A DNA stretch of 64,000 bases from Actinocatenispora thailandica (GTDB lineage Bacteria > Actinomycetota > Actinomycetes > Mycobacteriales > Micromonosporaceae). The position numbers and the translations under genes are program-made. The first letter of the stretch is position 1. Each line of letters opens with the position of its first letter. Shown here piece after piece: positions 50,505 to 59,743 of the stretch. The notes beneath the pieces are model-generated. The model did not search any database, was not told where the DNA came from, and saw only the letters and a program-made list of their open reading frames with translations. Where the stretch lies: assembly GCF_016865425.1 (NCBI RefSeq), contig NZ_AP023355.1:558001-622000 (forward strand), read 5' to 3'.

Positions 50505-51131
50505 TCAGCTGAGGGCGAGCCGGATGGCGAGCGCGACGACCACCACGGCGGCGACGAGGGTGGTCGCCAGCCGGCCGCGCCGCCCGGTGAGCAGCCGGCC
50601 GAGCAGCAGCCCGGACGCCGAGAGCAGCAGTTGCCAGCTGGCCGAGGCGAGGAACGCGGCGACGACGAAGACCGCGCCGGCCACCGGACCGCCCAGGCCG
50701 CCGGCCTGCCCGCCGACGACGACCGCACCGAAGTACACCAGCGTCGTCGGGTTCAGCAGCGTCATGGCGAGCAGCACCGCGTACGCCCGTACCGGGGTCA
50801 GCGCGGTGCCCCCGGCGGCGGTCGAGGTGGCGTGCCGGCGGTACCGGCGGACCGCTCCGACCACCAGCCACCCCGCCACGAGCAGGACCACCAGCGCGGC
50901 GAGCCGGTGCGCGATCCCGGCGTACGGGGTGATCCGGCCGGCCAGCGCGGCGCCACCGAGCACCGCCGCCGCGGCGTACAGGCCGTCCACGGTGGCGATG
51001 CCGAGCGCCGCCGCGGCAGCGACCCGCGGGCCGGCGGTGGCGGACAGGGTGACCAGGTACGCGCCGACGGCGCCGATCGGGATCGCGATGCCGTACCCGG
51101 CGAGCAGCCCCGCGACGAGCGCCCCGGTCAC
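50505..51131 (-). CDS. LysE-family amino-acid exporter
   Basis: A 208-residue membrane protein with six hydrophobic segments. It starts LVAGLLAGYGIAIPIGAVGAYLVTL (the LysE/RhtB first helix with its conserved Pro-x-Gly) and includes AMTLLNPTTLVYFGAVVVGG, the family NP motif. Such exporters expel Lys, Arg, homoserine or Cys; the substrate is unknown. GTG 51131. It is convergent with the cis-prenyltransferase gene. Confidence 0.9.
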   Translation of the reverse strand: MTGALVAGLLAGYGIAIPIGAVGAYLVTLSATAGPRVAAAAALGIATVDGLYAAAAVLGGAALAGRITPYAGIAHRLAALVVLLVAGWLVVGAVRRYRRHATSTAAGGTALTPVRAYAVLLAMTLLNPTTLVYFGAVVVGGQAGGLGGPVAGAVFVVAAFLASASWQLLLSASGLLLGRLLTGRRGRLATTLVAAVVVVALAIRLALS

Positions 51132-51486
51132 GGTCGGGCGCCGGTACGCCTCCCGACCCGGGCCTGCTGCTGCCGGCGCGCGGTGGCGGTACGCGGAGCG
51201 CGGGCGGCGAGCAGGCGGGTGCGGGTCGTACGCATGATCCGACGGTGTCAGCCCACCAGCGCGGGAGCAACGTCATTTCGCCCGCCGTACCGAGGCGTCG
51301 GGCGGGCGCCGACCCGGGGGCCACCGGCCGGCACGGGAGCCGATCCGGCCGGGGCGTCGATGACGGGCGGGTGGCGAGTGGATGACACGCGCGGTGCGTA
51401 AGGGCGGGCTACTGGCCGTATCCGGATTTGCTGGCTAACGTCTGGATCGTGGTACGGGGACGTCCCGGGCCACCCGGGAGGCCCGG
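51132..51486. other. 355-base upstream region with no clear gene
   Basis: Between the LysE start and the small frame at 51,487 I see no supported gene. The 51,410-51,450 part is relatively AT-rich (TATCCGGATTTGCTGGCTAACG) and probably holds the promoter for the PhoH region. Confidence 0.5.
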
Positions 51487-51750
51487 ATGCGGCGTACGTC
51501 GTCACGGTGGGCCGGCACCCGGCCCGCGTGCGGGCGAGTCCGGCCGATGAGTCACCGGCGTGGGGATCACCGCGCCGGCCGAGAGGGCCCGACGGCCGTG
51601 CCGTCCCCAGGCCGTGTTGCGGGTGTCCCGTGGGCCGGACCGGCCGACGGCCCCGGAACGTGCCGCGGGACGCCGTTCCGGCGGGGCCTCTCACCGACCC
51701 GGCGTGGAGGTGCGCGCCTCGCGGAGTGGCCCTGTGAGCACACGTCGTAG
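51487..51750 (+). CDS. Possible small gene overlapping phoH (PhoAT-like position)
   Basis: An 87-codon frame with ATG 51487 has GGGAGG five bases upstream and overlaps the start of the PIN-PhoH gene by 17 bases. The product is Arg/Gly/Pro-rich with no fold I recognise. Its codon bias is weaker than that of neighbours. In mycobacteria a small overlapping gene (phoAT) precedes phoH2 and acts as its antitoxin, so position and ribosome site make this worth noting, but coding is not established. Confidence 0.3.
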   Translation: MRRTSSRWAGTRPACGRVRPMSHRRGDHRAGREGPTAVPSPGRVAGVPWAGPADGPGTCRGTPFRRGLSPTRRGGARLAEWPCEHTS

Positions 51751-53059
51751 CACCCAGGCCCCTGACTCACCCCGCCGCACCTACGTGCTGGACACCTCGG
51801 TGCTGCTGTCCGATCCGTCCGCGTTCCGGCGTTTCGCCGAGCATGCGGTCGTCCTTCCGCTGGTCGTCATCGGCGAGCTGGAAGGCAAGCGGCACCACCC
51901 CGAGCTCGGCTGGTTCGCCCGCGAGGCGCTCCGGCTGCTCGACGACCTGCGGTACCGGCACGGGCGGCTCGACGAGCCGCTGCCGGTCAACGATGCCGGC
52001 GGCACCGTGCAGGTCGAGCTGAACCACTCGGACCCGGCGGTGCTGCCGGACGGGTTCCGCAACGGCAGCAACGACGCGCGCATCCTCGCCGTCGCGCTGG
52101 CGCTGGCCGCCGACGGCCAGGACGTCACGCTCGTCACCAAGGACATGCCGCTGCGGGTCAAGGCCGCCTCGGTCGGCCTGCCCGCGGACGAGTACCGGCA
52201 CGGGCAGGCGTCCGATCCCAGCTGGTCCGGGATGGCCGAGGCGGAGCTGACCGCCGACGAGATGGCGACGCTGTACGGCGGGGACCCGTTCGACCTGCCC
52301 GATGCGCGGGACCTGCCCTGCCACACCGGGTTGGTGCTGTCCTCGCCGCGCGGCTCGGCGCTGGGCCGGGTCCGGCCGGACAAGCACGTCCAGCTGGTCC
52401 GTGGCGACCGGGAGGCGTTCGGGCTGCACGGCCGGTCCGCCGAGCAGCGGGTCGCACTGGACCTGCTGCTGGACAACGAGATCGGCATCGTCTCGCTCGG
52501 TGGCCGGGCCGGTACCGGCAAGTCCGCACTGGCGATCTGCGCGGGCCTGGAGCTGGTGATGGAACGCCGGGCGCACAAGAAGGTCGTGGTGTTCCGCCCG
52601 GTGTACCCGGTCGGCGGCCAGGAACTGGGCTACCTGCCCGGCAGCGAGGCCGAGAAGATGTCGCCGTGGGGTCAGGCGGTGTTCGACACGCTCGGTGCGA
52701 TCGCTTCCCAGCACGTCGTCGACGAGGTGCTGGAACGCGGGCTGCTGGAGGTGCTGCCGCTGACCCACATCCGGGGCCGGTCGTTGCACGACGCGTTCGT
52801 GATCGTCGACGAGGCGCAGTCGTTGGAGCGCGGGGTGCTGCTCACGGTGCTGTCCAGGATCGGTACCGGGTCACGCGTCGTGCTCACGCACGACGTCGCG
52901 CAACGCGACAACCTGCGGGTCGGCCGGTTCGACGGGGTGACGGCGGTGATCGAGACGTTGAAGGGGCATCCGCTGTTCGCGCACGTCACACTCACCAGGT
53001 CGGAACGATCTCGGATCGCTGAAGTGGTAACGGATCTGTTGGAGGATTTGACCCCATAG
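51734..53059 (+). CDS. phoH2: PIN domain-PhoH ATPase (PhoH2)
   Basis: A 441-residue RNase/RNA helicase fusion. The N-terminal PIN domain (about 16-150) has the acidic catalytic residues Asp20 (YVLDTSVLL), Glu48 (VIGELEGKR), Asp114 (NGSNDARIL) and Asp137. The PhoH domain (about 225-441) has Walker [12 protein letters not shown] (256-266) and Walker [11 protein letters not shown]. PhoH2 unwinds and cleaves RNA in an ATP-dependent way and is the toxin of the mycobacterial phoAT-phoH2 system (Rv1095). GTG 51734 is chosen from the alignment-like start [19 protein letters not shown]; there is no strong ribosome site, but coupling to the overlapping frame upstream is possible. Confidence 0.93.
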   Translation: MSTRRSTQAPDSPRRTYVLDTSVLLSDPSAFRRFAEHAVVLPLVVIGELEGKRHHPELGWFAREALRLLDDLRYRHGRLDEPLPVNDAGGTVQVELNHSDPAVLPDGFRNGSNDARILAVALALAADGQDVTLVTKDMPLRVKAASVGLPADEYRHGQASDPSWSGMAEAELTADEMATLYGGDPFDLPDARDLPCHTGLVLSSPRGSALGRVRPDKHVQLVRGDREAFGLHGRSAEQRVALDLLLDNEIGIVSLGGRAGTGKSALAICAGLELVMERRAHKKVVVFRPVYPVGGQELGYLPGSEAEKMSPWGQAVFDTLGAIASQHVVDEVLERGLLEVLPLTHIRGRSLHDAFVIVDEAQSLERGVLLTVLSRIGTGSRVVLTHDVAQRDNLRVGRFDGVTAVIETLKGHPLFAHVTLTRSERSRIAEVVTDLLEDLTP

Positions 53060-53070
53060 ATCCCCACCTC

Positions 53071-53093
53071 CGGGTGACCCGACGAGTCACCCG
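53071..53093 (+). terminator. Hairpin after phoH2
   Basis: CGGGTGAC (53071-53078) pairs with GTCACCCG (53086-53093) around a 7-base loop, 12 bases past the phoH2 stop. Confidence 0.65.
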
Positions 53094-53335
53094 AAACCCC
53101 GGTCGCCCGTTGGCCCTGGCATGGACCAACGGGCGATCGTCTGCGCTGAGTTGACTCAGCGTGATGCGGCGCGTCCGTACCGCTCACGGTGTTTGCGACT
53201 GACGGTGACGGTTGCCACTATCCGCGGGCTCCGGCCTGGCGTGTCGCCTTCGGGTGAGTCAGGGTGGTACGCCGAACGGTCGCCGGCACGCGCGGTAGCC
53301 GTTCCACCCCCTGTCCCCGTCGAAGGGAACGACGC
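53094..53335 (+). promoter_or_regulatory. Long leader region before the lytic transglycosylase-like gene
   Basis: This 242-base stretch has no gene. It holds a palindrome GCTGAG-TTGA-CTCAGC (53145-53160) and downstream GC-rich segments (GGGTGAGTC near 53,250, CGCGCGGTAGCCG near 53,290) that may fold. Actinobacterial cell-wall hydrolase genes are often preceded by a ydaO-type c-di-AMP riboswitch; I can see only a weak resemblance (GGGTGAGTC versus GGGTGAATC) and do not claim one. Confidence 0.3.
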
Positions 53336-54031
53336 GTGAGCCGGATCGGCACGAAGTTGTCAGTTCGGATGTTCGCAGTCTTCGTCCTCGTCGGCGGTCT
53401 CGCCGGCGGCGCGTACCTGACGGTGCACCGCCCCGGTCGGCAACCGACCGAGGTGGCGCAGCAGCAGGTCGTCGGGCAGCCGATCGATCCGATCGAGGAG
53501 CAGCAGGCGCAACGCCAGGCGACCGACGGGTACCGGCAGCAGAAGATGCGCGAGGAGGCGAGCCGCAGCGCGGCCCGGGACGCCAAGCAGCGCGCCGCGG
53601 CCGGTGGTGAGCACGCCGCCGCGGTCGCCGGCGACGCGGACGCCGCGAAGAAGGCCGAGGACCAGAAGAAGGCCGGCTCCTCGGGTACCAGCGGCGGCTC
53701 CGTCGGCCCGGTGCCGACATCCTGCAAGGAGTACAGCGGGAACCGCGCCACCGGGTGCACGCTGATGCTGCAGGCCGGGTTCAAGCTCGACCAGATGGCC
53801 TGTCTGGACAAGCTGTGGACCCGGGAGAGCGGCTGGAACGTGCACGCCTCGAACCCGTCCGGGGCGTACGGCATCCCGCAGGCGCTGCCCGGTGACTCGA
53901 TGGCCTCGTACGGCGACGACTGGCAGGACAACCCGGTCACCCAGATCAAGTGGGGCCTCAACTACATCAAGAACCGCTACTCCACGCCGTGTGGTGCCTG
54001 GGACCACTCGCAGTCCACCGGCTGGTACTGA
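53336..54031 (+). CDS. Secreted/anchored lytic transglycosylase-like protein
   Basis: A 231-residue protein. A basic N-terminus and one hydrophobic segment (MFAVFVLVGGLAGGAYLTV) act as signal or anchor. A charged Gln/Ala/Lys-rich coil of about 110 residues follows (EEQQAQRQATDGYRQQKMREEA). The C-terminal 90 residues form the transglycosylase-like fold seen in aggregation-promoting factors: LDKLWTRESGWNVHASNPSGAYGIPQALPGD with the catalytic Glu in TRESGW, then INYIKNRY-like NYIKNRYSTPCGAW. It probably cleaves or remodels peptidoglycan. GTG 53336 has AAGGGA eight bases upstream. The 276-base upstream region may be regulatory. Confidence 0.88.
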   Translation: MSRIGTKLSVRMFAVFVLVGGLAGGAYLTVHRPGRQPTEVAQQQVVGQPIDPIEEQQAQRQATDGYRQQKMREEASRSAARDAKQRAAAGGEHAAAVAGDADAAKKAEDQKKAGSSGTSGGSVGPVPTSCKEYSGNRATGCTLMLQAGFKLDQMACLDKLWTRESGWNVHASNPSGAYGIPQALPGDSMASYGDDWQDNPVTQIKWGLNYIKNRYSTPCGAWDHSQSTGWY

Positions 54032-54080
54032 CACCGACCCGCCCGCGCCGTCGACGGCGCGGCGCGGCGCGGCAGCGAAC

Positions 54081-54118
54081 CGCGGCGACACCCGGCCGCA
54101 CGACCGGGTGTCGCCGCG
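54081..54118 (+). terminator. Strong terminator after the transglycosylase gene
   Basis: CGCGGCGACACCCGG (54081-54095) and CCGGGTGTCGCCGCG (54104-54118) make a perfect 15-bp stem with an 8-base loop, followed by TT. A 20-base perfect palindrome, CCGCGCCGTCGACGGCGCGG (54043-54062), precedes it. Confidence 0.8.
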
Positions 54119-54191
54119 TTGCATGTCCGCGACCGTGGAACCGGGGAAAACCCCGATGGGCGAGCTGGCGCGACGCTGGTACCAAGGAGGT

Positions 54192-54962
54192 ATGGCTACC
54201 GGCGGACTGCGTTCCGATACCGCGACGGGTGACGACCGGCTGCGGTTCGGCACCGAGGCGTTCTACGCCTCGATCGGCCGCGCGTTCCTCGCGATGTGCG
54301 CGTTCATCCCGGTGCTGTGGGGCATCGAAGGGCTCAACGCGCTGTTCGGTGGTGCGCTGGACCGCGCCGGCGGCATCGAGCCGCGCAGCCTGACCGGCAT
54401 CGACGGCGTCGTGTTCGCCCCGTTCCTGCACGCGAGCTTCACCCACGTGCTGGCCAACAGCGTGCCACTGCTGCTGCTCGGCACGTTCGTGCTGGCCGGC
54501 CAGCCGAAGCGGTTCTTCTTCATCACCGGGTTCATCGCGCTGGTGTCCGGGCTGACGGTGTGGGTGTTCGGCCCGAGCAACTCGATCACCGTCGGGGCCA
54601 GCGGCGTGATCTTCGGCTACCTCGGCTACCTGCTGCTGCGCGGGCTGGTGGAGCGGCGCTGGTGGAGCCTCGGCATCAGCCTGCTGATGGGGCTGCTGTT
54701 CGGCTGGCAGCTGATCGGCATCCTGCCCGGCGAGGAGCACGTCTCCTGGCAGGGCCACCTCGGCGGTTTCCTCGCCGGTCTGGTCGCGGCCATCCTGTTC
54801 CGGCAGCCCCGGGCGCGCCGGTCGAAGCCGACCGGCGACGGCCCCTCGACCGGCCTCGGCGGTTCGTCCCCGACGCTCACCCTGCCCGGCGCGGACGGTC
54901 TCGGCCTCGGCAAGACCGGCACCGACCGCACCGTCGAGATGCCCGGCGGCGGCGCCGGCTGA
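54192..54962 (+). CDS. Rhomboid-family intramembrane serine protease
   Basis: A 256-residue membrane protein with six helices. The catalytic Ser137 is in TVGASGVIFGYLGYLL and the His189 in GHLGGFLAGLVAAIL; the HxxxN-type helix 2 motif is HASFTHVLANSVPLLLLG. Rhomboids cleave membrane proteins within the bilayer. The C-terminal 55 residues are a Gly/Ser/Pro/Thr-rich cytoplasmic tail. The start is uncertain: ATG 54192 directly abuts AAGGAGGT with almost no spacer, so initiation at the in-frame ATG 54156 or further downstream is possible. It ends just before a bidirectional terminator. Confidence 0.9.
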   Translation: MATGGLRSDTATGDDRLRFGTEAFYASIGRAFLAMCAFIPVLWGIEGLNALFGGALDRAGGIEPRSLTGIDGVVFAPFLHASFTHVLANSVPLLLLGTFVLAGQPKRFFFITGFIALVSGLTVWVFGPSNSITVGASGVIFGYLGYLLLRGLVERRWWSLGISLLMGLLFGWQLIGILPGEEHVSWQGHLGGFLAGLVAAILFRQPRARRSKPTGDGPSTGLGGSSPTLTLPGADGLGLGKTGTDRTVEMPGGGAG

Positions 54963-54970
54963 CGCCCGTC

Positions 54971-55002
54971 GTCTCGCACCTGCGGCGCCGCAGGTGCGAG
55001 AC
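54971..55002. terminator. 32-base perfect palindrome: bidirectional terminator
   Basis: GTCTCGCACCTGCGGC (54971-54986) is followed at once by its exact complement (54987-55002). It lies between the convergent rhomboid and glpX stops (8 and 24 bases away) and should end both transcripts. Confidence 0.85.
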
Positions 55003-55026
55003 CCGTCGACCCGGACCGGGCGGCGG

Positions 55027-56052
55027 TCAGTCGGTTTCGACCGGGTCGCCGCCGAAGTCGACCATCGAGTACTGGCGGAGCTTCTCCAGCCGGTGCATCC
55101 CGTCGATCATGCGGATCGTGCCGCTCTTGGAACGCATCACGATCGACTGCGTGGTCACCCCGCCGGACCGGTACCGGACGCCGCGCAGCAGGTTGCCGTC
55201 GGTGACGCCGGTGGCGGCGAAGAACGCGTTGTCGCCGGCGACCAGGTCGTCGGTGCGCAGTACCCGGGACAGGTCGTGGCCGGCGTCGATCGCCTTCCGC
55301 CGCTCCGCGTCGTCCTTCGGCCAGAGCTTCGCCTGCAGCGAGCCGCCCAGGCACTTCATCGCGCAGGCCGCGATGATGCCCTCCGGGGTACCGCCGATGC
55401 CCATCAGCACGTCCACCCCGGACTGTTCCCGCGCGGCGCTGATCGCGCCGGCCACGTCGCCGTCCCGGATGAAGTGGATGCGGGCGCCGGTGTCCCGGAT
55501 GTCGGCCACCAGCTGGTCGTGCCGGGGCCGGTCCAGGACGCAGACGGTGACGTCGGAGATGCTGGTGCGCTTGGCCTTCGCGACGCGCCGCAGGTTCTCC
55601 CGGACCGGCGCCTCGATGTCGATGACGTCCGCGCAGTCCGGCCCGACGGCGATCTTGTCCATGTAGAAGACGGCGGACGGGTCGAACATCGCGCCGCGCT
55701 CGGCCACCGCGAGCACGGCCAGCGCGTTCGGCATCCCGGCCGCCATCAGCGTGGTCCCGTCGACCGGGTCGACCGCCACGTCGACCTCCGGGCCGGTACC
55801 GTCGCCGACCCGCTCGCCGTTGTAGAGCATCGGGGCGTTGTCCTTCTCGCCCTCACCGATGATCACCACGCCGCGCATCTGGATCGAGTTGATCAGCTGG
55901 CGCATGGCGTCGACCGCGGCACCGTCGCCGCCCTCCTTGTCGCCCCGGCCGACCCACCGGCCCGCGGCCATCGCCGCCGCCTCGGTCACCCGTACCAGCT
56001 CCAACGCCAGGTTTCGGTCCAGAACCTCGGTGTGTCGCGAAGTGCCTGCCAT
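55027..56052 (-). CDS. glpX: Class II fructose-1,6-bisphosphatase
   Basis: Hydrolyses fructose 1,6-bisphosphate in gluconeogenesis. The 341-residue protein has the lithium-sensitive phosphatase fold: [17 protein letters not shown] near the start, [17 protein letters not shown] (metal-binding Glu/Asp), [14 protein letters not shown], and the GlpX-type [20 protein letters not shown]. In mycobacteria this is the main FBPase (Rv1099c). The ATG at 56052 has GGAGGGGG about five bases upstream. Divergent from DUF4245 across a 13-bp repeat array. Confidence 0.97.
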   Translation of the reverse strand: MAGTSRHTEVLDRNLALELVRVTEAAAMAAGRWVGRGDKEGGDGAAVDAMRQLINSIQMRGVVIIGEGEKDNAPMLYNGERVGDGTGPEVDVAVDPVDGTTLMAAGMPNALAVLAVAERGAMFDPSAVFYMDKIAVGPDCADVIDIEAPVRENLRRVAKAKRTSISDVTVCVLDRPRHDQLVADIRDTGARIHFIRDGDVAGAISAAREQSGVDVLMGIGGTPEGIIAACAMKCLGGSLQAKLWPKDDAERRKAIDAGHDLSRVLRTDDLVAGDNAFFAATGVTDGNLLRGVRYRSGGVTTQSIVMRSKSGTIRMIDGMHRLEKLRQYSMVDFGGDPVETD

Positions 56053-56179
56053 GGTCTTCCCCCTCCGCCAGCTGTGCCCGTACCGGTGCCGGATGGCCGG
56101 GCCGCCGCCCCGACCCGTTCCCCGAAATCCTGGCAGATCGCCGGGCCGGCCGCGGGCGGGCCGGGGTCCGATGTGGCGT

Positions 56180-56262
56180 GGCCACCCCGGCGCGGCCACC
56201 CGGCGCGGCCACCCGGCTCGGCCACCCGGCTCGGCCACCCGGTGCGGCCACCCCGGCGTGGT
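56180..56262 (+). repeat. 13/14-bp tandem repeat between glpX and DUF4245
   Basis: GGCCACCC begins units at 56180, 56194, 56207, 56220, 56233 and 56246, with a variant GGTCAC at 56260; the period is 13 (14 at both ends). It lies in the divergent promoter region of glpX and DUF4245, so copy-number changes could alter promoter spacing. Confidence 0.85.
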
Positions 56263-56293
56263 CACGGCGGCGCGGATGGGCGACGATGGATAC

Positions 56294-56878
56294 GTGGCGC
56301 GCCGAGTACCGCTGTACACCGACGAGGGCACGCCCCCGGCACCGACCGAGGGCGAGCCGACGGCGCGCCGACGCCGCGGCGGTACCGGCCGGGACATGAT
56401 CCTGTCGATGGCGGCGCTGCTGGTGCCGATCCTGATCGCGGTCGGGGTGTGGCGCTACCTCGACTCGGACAAACAGGTCAACGTCGTCGATCCGAAGCCG
56501 GCCATCGCGCAGGCCCGGCAGGCCGACCGGTTCCCGGTCGCGGCGCCGCGCTCGCTCGGCGCCGACTGGAAGGTCACCAGCGCCGAGACCACCACCAGGA
56601 AGGGCACCGCGACACTGCGGCTCGGGTACGTGACGCCGTCCGGCGGGTTCGCCCAGATCGTGGAGAGCAACGGCGACGCGGCCGCGCTGCTCGCCGACTC
56701 GGTGCCGAAGCATGCGCGGCCGTCCGGCAGCGTGCACATCGGTGGCGCCGACTGGGCGCGCTACACCGGCGACAAGAACAACCAGGTGCTGGCGCTGATG
56801 CAGCCGAAGCGCACCATCCTGGTCGTCGGCCAGACCAACGACGACGAGATGCGCACGCTCGCCGGTTCGCTGCACTGA
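56294..56878 (+). CDS. DUF4245 single-pass membrane protein
   Basis: A 194-residue protein: a polar, basic N-terminus ([16 protein letters not shown]), one membrane helix ([21 protein letters not shown]) and an extracytoplasmic domain ([60 protein letters not shown]) that matches actinobacterial DUF4245. Function unknown; it sits beside glpX as Rv1100 does. GTG 56294 has GACGAT at -12 to -7; the in-frame ATG 56276 would add six residues. Confidence 0.87.
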   Translation: MARRVPLYTDEGTPPAPTEGEPTARRRRGGTGRDMILSMAALLVPILIAVGVWRYLDSDKQVNVVDPKPAIAQARQADRFPVAAPRSLGADWKVTSAETTTRKGTATLRLGYVTPSGGFAQIVESNGDAAALLADSVPKHARPSGSVHIGGADWARYTGDKNNQVLALMQPKRTILVVGQTNDDEMRTLAGSLH

Positions 56879-56894
56879 CCGTGCCCGGGGCGGA

Positions 56895-56935
56895 CAGCAC
56901 ACCGCCCACCGACGGTGTCGATGGGCGGTGTGCTG
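56895..56935. terminator. Hairpin between convergent DUF4245 and xseB
   Basis: CAGCACACCGCCCA (56895-56908) and TGGGCGGTGTGCTG (56922-56935) form a perfect 14-bp stem with a 13-base loop, 17 bases past the DUF4245 stop. It can serve both directions. Confidence 0.75.
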
Positions 56936-57098
56936 CGGTCCGACGATGCGTATACCCCCCGGAAATACACCTCGGCCGATCGCTCACCTCAAGGCTTAGC
57001 CCTCGGTGGGCAGGTTGCGACAGGGCTGGCGGGGCGATTTAACCCGACGTTGGTACAGCCGCACCTGACCGAACGGACCGTTGGGGTACCGCTGGGCC

Positions 57099-57314
57099 TC
57101 AGCTGGCGCTGTCGTCGCGCGCGGCGCGGGCCGCGTCCAGCCGCTCCTTCGCGCCGTCCAGCCAGCGCTGGCAGACGTCCGCCAGGCGCTCGCCGCGCTC
57201 CCAGAGCGCCAGCGACTCCTCCAGCGAGGTACCGCCCGCCTCCAGCTTCTCCACCACCGAGGCGAGTTCCGCCCGCGCCTTCTCGTAGCTGACCGTCGTG
57301 TCCTCGTCCGTCAC
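57099..57314 (-). CDS. xseB: Exodeoxyribonuclease VII small subunit
   Basis: A 71-residue helical protein, the small subunit that packs along XseA to form exonuclease [54 protein letters not shown] is the family signature region. GTG 57314 is preferred to GTG 57323 because TAAGGT lies at -13 to -8, fitting a leaderless start. It follows xseA by 55 bases. Confidence 0.94.
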   Translation of the reverse strand: MTDEDTTVSYEKARAELASVVEKLEAGGTSLEESLALWERGERLADVCQRWLDGAKERLDAARAARDDSAS

Positions 57315-57369
57315 AGCGATCACCTTACGGCGCGGCCCGGCGCGGTCCGCCGGACGGCGCCGGCCGGTG

Positions 57370-58620
57370 TCACGCCGGCGGCGGCTCGGCGGGATCGCCG
57401 GCGGTCGCGGCGAGCTCCCCGCCGGCCAGCCGTACCCGCAGCGCCGCGCCGGGCGCCACGTCGGCCGGATCGCGCAGTACCGCGCCGTCGGCGGCGCGCT
57501 GCACGACCGCGTACCCGCGCTGCATGGTGGTCAGCGGGGACAGCGAGCGCAGCCGGGCCACCGTGTGCCGCAGGTCGCTGCCGGCCGCCTCGATCCGGTG
57601 CGCCAGGACGCGCCGGGCCCGGTCCCGCAGCCCGTCGACCTCGTCGCGCCGGCCGGACAGCAACAGCTCGGGCCGCGCCAGTACCGGACGGGACCGGACC
57701 GCGGAAAGCCACCGCCGCTCGCCGTCGAGCAGGTGCGTCACCGCCCGGTCCAGCCGGTACCGGTGCTGCTCGATCACCCGCCGCTCCTCGGCCAGGTCGG
57801 GTACCACCCGCTTGCCGGCGTCGGTCGGCGTCGAGCAGCGCACGTCGGCGACGTAGTCGACCAGCGGGGTGTCGGTCTCGTGCCCGATCGCGGACAGCAC
57901 CGGGGTGCGGCAGCCGAACACCGCCCGGCACAGCGCCTCGTCGGAGAACGGCAGCAGGTCCTCGACGCTGCCGCCGCCGCGGGCCAGCACGATCACGTCC
58001 ACCTCGGGGTTCGCGTCCAGCTCCGCCAGCGCGTCGAGGATCTGCGGTACCGCGGTCGGGCCCTGCACCGGCACGTTGCGGACCGCGAAGCGCACCGCCG
58101 GCCAACGGGCCGCGGCGTTCTCCTGCACGTCGCGCTCCGCGGCGCTGGCCCGCCCGGTGACCAACCCGACGGTACGGGGCAGGAACGGTGGCCGCCGCTT
58201 CCGCTCCGGCGCGAACAGCCCCTCCGCGGCGAGCACCTTCTTCAGCCGCTCCAGCCGGGCCAGCAGCTCCCCGAGCCCGACGTGCCGCAGCTCGTCGGCG
58301 CGCAGCGACAGGCTGCCGCGGCCGGCGTAGAACTCCGGCTTCGCGTGCACCACCACCCGGGAGCCCTCCCGCAGCGGCGGGTCGCACGACTCGAACGTGT
58401 CCCGGTAGCAGGTCACCGACAGGCTCATCTCGGCCGACGGGTCCCGCAGCGTCAGGAACACCAGCCCGGCGCCAGGGCGCCGGCTGACCTGCGCGACCTG
58501 GCCGTCCACCCAGACCCAGCCGAGCCGGGCGATCCAGGCGGAGATCTTCTGGCTGACCACCCGCACCGGCCAGGGTTCGTCCGGGCTGGTACGCGGCGCC
58601 TCGGCGGCAGATTCGGCCAT
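57370..58620 (-). CDS. xseA: Exodeoxyribonuclease VII large subunit
   Basis: A single-strand-specific exonuclease acting from both ends. The 416-residue protein has the N-terminal OB fold ([26 protein letters not shown]), then the catalytic domain with [59 protein letters not shown] and the C-terminal [11 protein letters not shown] 58620 has TAAGCT at exactly -12 to -7 and no ribosome site (leaderless). It is divergent from ispH. Confidence 0.96.
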   Translation of the reverse strand: MAESAAEAPRTSPDEPWPVRVVSQKISAWIARLGWVWVDGQVAQVSRRPGAGLVFLTLRDPSAEMSLSVTCYRDTFESCDPPLREGSRVVVHAKPEFYAGRGSLSLRADELRHVGLGELLARLERLKKVLAAEGLFAPERKRRPPFLPRTVGLVTGRASAAERDVQENAAARWPAVRFAVRNVPVQGPTAVPQILDALAELDANPEVDVIVLARGGGSVEDLLPFSDEALCRAVFGCRTPVLSAIGHETDTPLVDYVADVRCSTPTDAGKRVVPDLAEERRVIEQHRYRLDRAVTHLLDGERRWLSAVRSRPVLARPELLLSGRRDEVDGLRDRARRVLAHRIEAAGSDLRHTVARLRSLSPLTTMQRGYAVVQRAADGAVLRDPADVAPGAALRVRLAGGELAATAGDPAEPPPA

Positions 58621-58737
58621 CCGACGAGCTTAGGTCCCCGCCGCCGGCCGCCCGTGCACCCCGGTCGCCCGGACCGCCGGCTGTGGAGGACCTCACCTCG
58701 GCCTGCGGTACCGGCGCGGCGGCCTACCATGGGGATC

Positions 58738-59691
58738 ATGACGAAGCGGGTGCTGCTGGCCAGGCCGCGCGGATACTGCGCCGGCGTCGACCGAGCCGTG
58801 GAGACCGTCGAGCGGGCGCTCGAACTCTACGGCGCACCCATCTACGTGCGGAAACAGATCGTGCACAACAAGCACGTGGTGCAGACGCTGGAGCGCAAGG
58901 GCGCGATCTTCGTCGAGGAGAACGACGAGGTGCCGGAAGGTGCCACGGTGATCTTCTCCGCGCACGGCGTCGCCCCCGAGGTGCACGAGCAGGCCAAGCA
59001 GCGCAACCTGCGCGCCATCGACGCGACCTGCCCGCTGGTCACCAAGGTGCACCAGGAGGCCCGGCGGTACGCGCGGGACGAGTACGACATTCTGCTCATC
59101 GGTCACGAGGGGCACGAGGAGGTCGTCGGCACCAGCGGCGAGGCGCCCGAACACATCACCCTGGTCGACGGCCCCGACTCGGTGGACGACGTCGAGGTCC
59201 GCGACCCGAGCAAGGTGGTCTGGCTGTCCCAGACCACGCTGTCGGTCGACGAGACGCTGCAGACCGTCGACCGGCTCAAGCGCAAGTTCCCCGGCCTGCA
59301 GTCGCCGCCGTCCGACGACATCTGCTACGCGACGCAGAACCGGCAGCAGGTCGTCAAGCAGATCGCGCCCGACTGCGACGTGCTGCTGGTGATCGGCTCC
59401 CGCAACTCGTCCAACTCGGTGCGGCTGCGCGAGGTGGCGCTGGAGGCCGGCGCCCGCGCGTCGTACCTGGTCGACTTCGCGTCCGAGATCGACGACGGCT
59501 GGCTCGTCGGCGCCGAGACCGTCGGCCTCACCTCCGGTGCCTCGGTACCCGAGGACCTCATCGAGCAGGTCGTCGGTCACCTCGCCGAACGCGGGTACGC
59601 CGACGTCGAGGAGATCACCACCGTGCAGGAACGCCAGACGTTCGCCCTGCCGCGGGAGATCAAGCGCGACCTCGCCGCCCGCAACACCTGA
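58738..59691 (+). CDS. ispH: 4-Hydroxy-3-methylbut-2-enyl diphosphate reductase
   Basis: Last enzyme of the MEP pathway, making IPP and DMAPP with an iron-sulfur cluster. The 317-residue protein has the three cluster cysteines Cys14 ([10 protein letters not shown]), Cys98 (DATCPLVTK) and Cys196 ([11 protein letters not shown]) and the catalytic Glu loop of [11 protein letters not shown] 58738 follows TACCAT (58725-58730); the in-frame ATG 58729 lies inside that hexamer. It matches Rv1110 (lytB2), opposite xseA. Confidence 0.97.
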   Translation: MTKRVLLARPRGYCAGVDRAVETVERALELYGAPIYVRKQIVHNKHVVQTLERKGAIFVEENDEVPEGATVIFSAHGVAPEVHEQAKQRNLRAIDATCPLVTKVHQEARRYARDEYDILLIGHEGHEEVVGTSGEAPEHITLVDGPDSVDDVEVRDPSKVVWLSQTTLSVDETLQTVDRLKRKFPGLQSPPSDDICYATQNRQQVVKQIAPDCDVLLVIGSRNSSNSVRLREVALEAGARASYLVDFASEIDDGWLVGAETVGLTSGASVPEDLIEQVVGHLAERGYADVEEITTVQERQTFALPREIKRDLAARNT

Positions 59692-59743
59692 ACCCTGTCG
59701 GTCAGCCGGAGCGGGAGAGCTCGATCCGCCCCCAGCACCGGCG

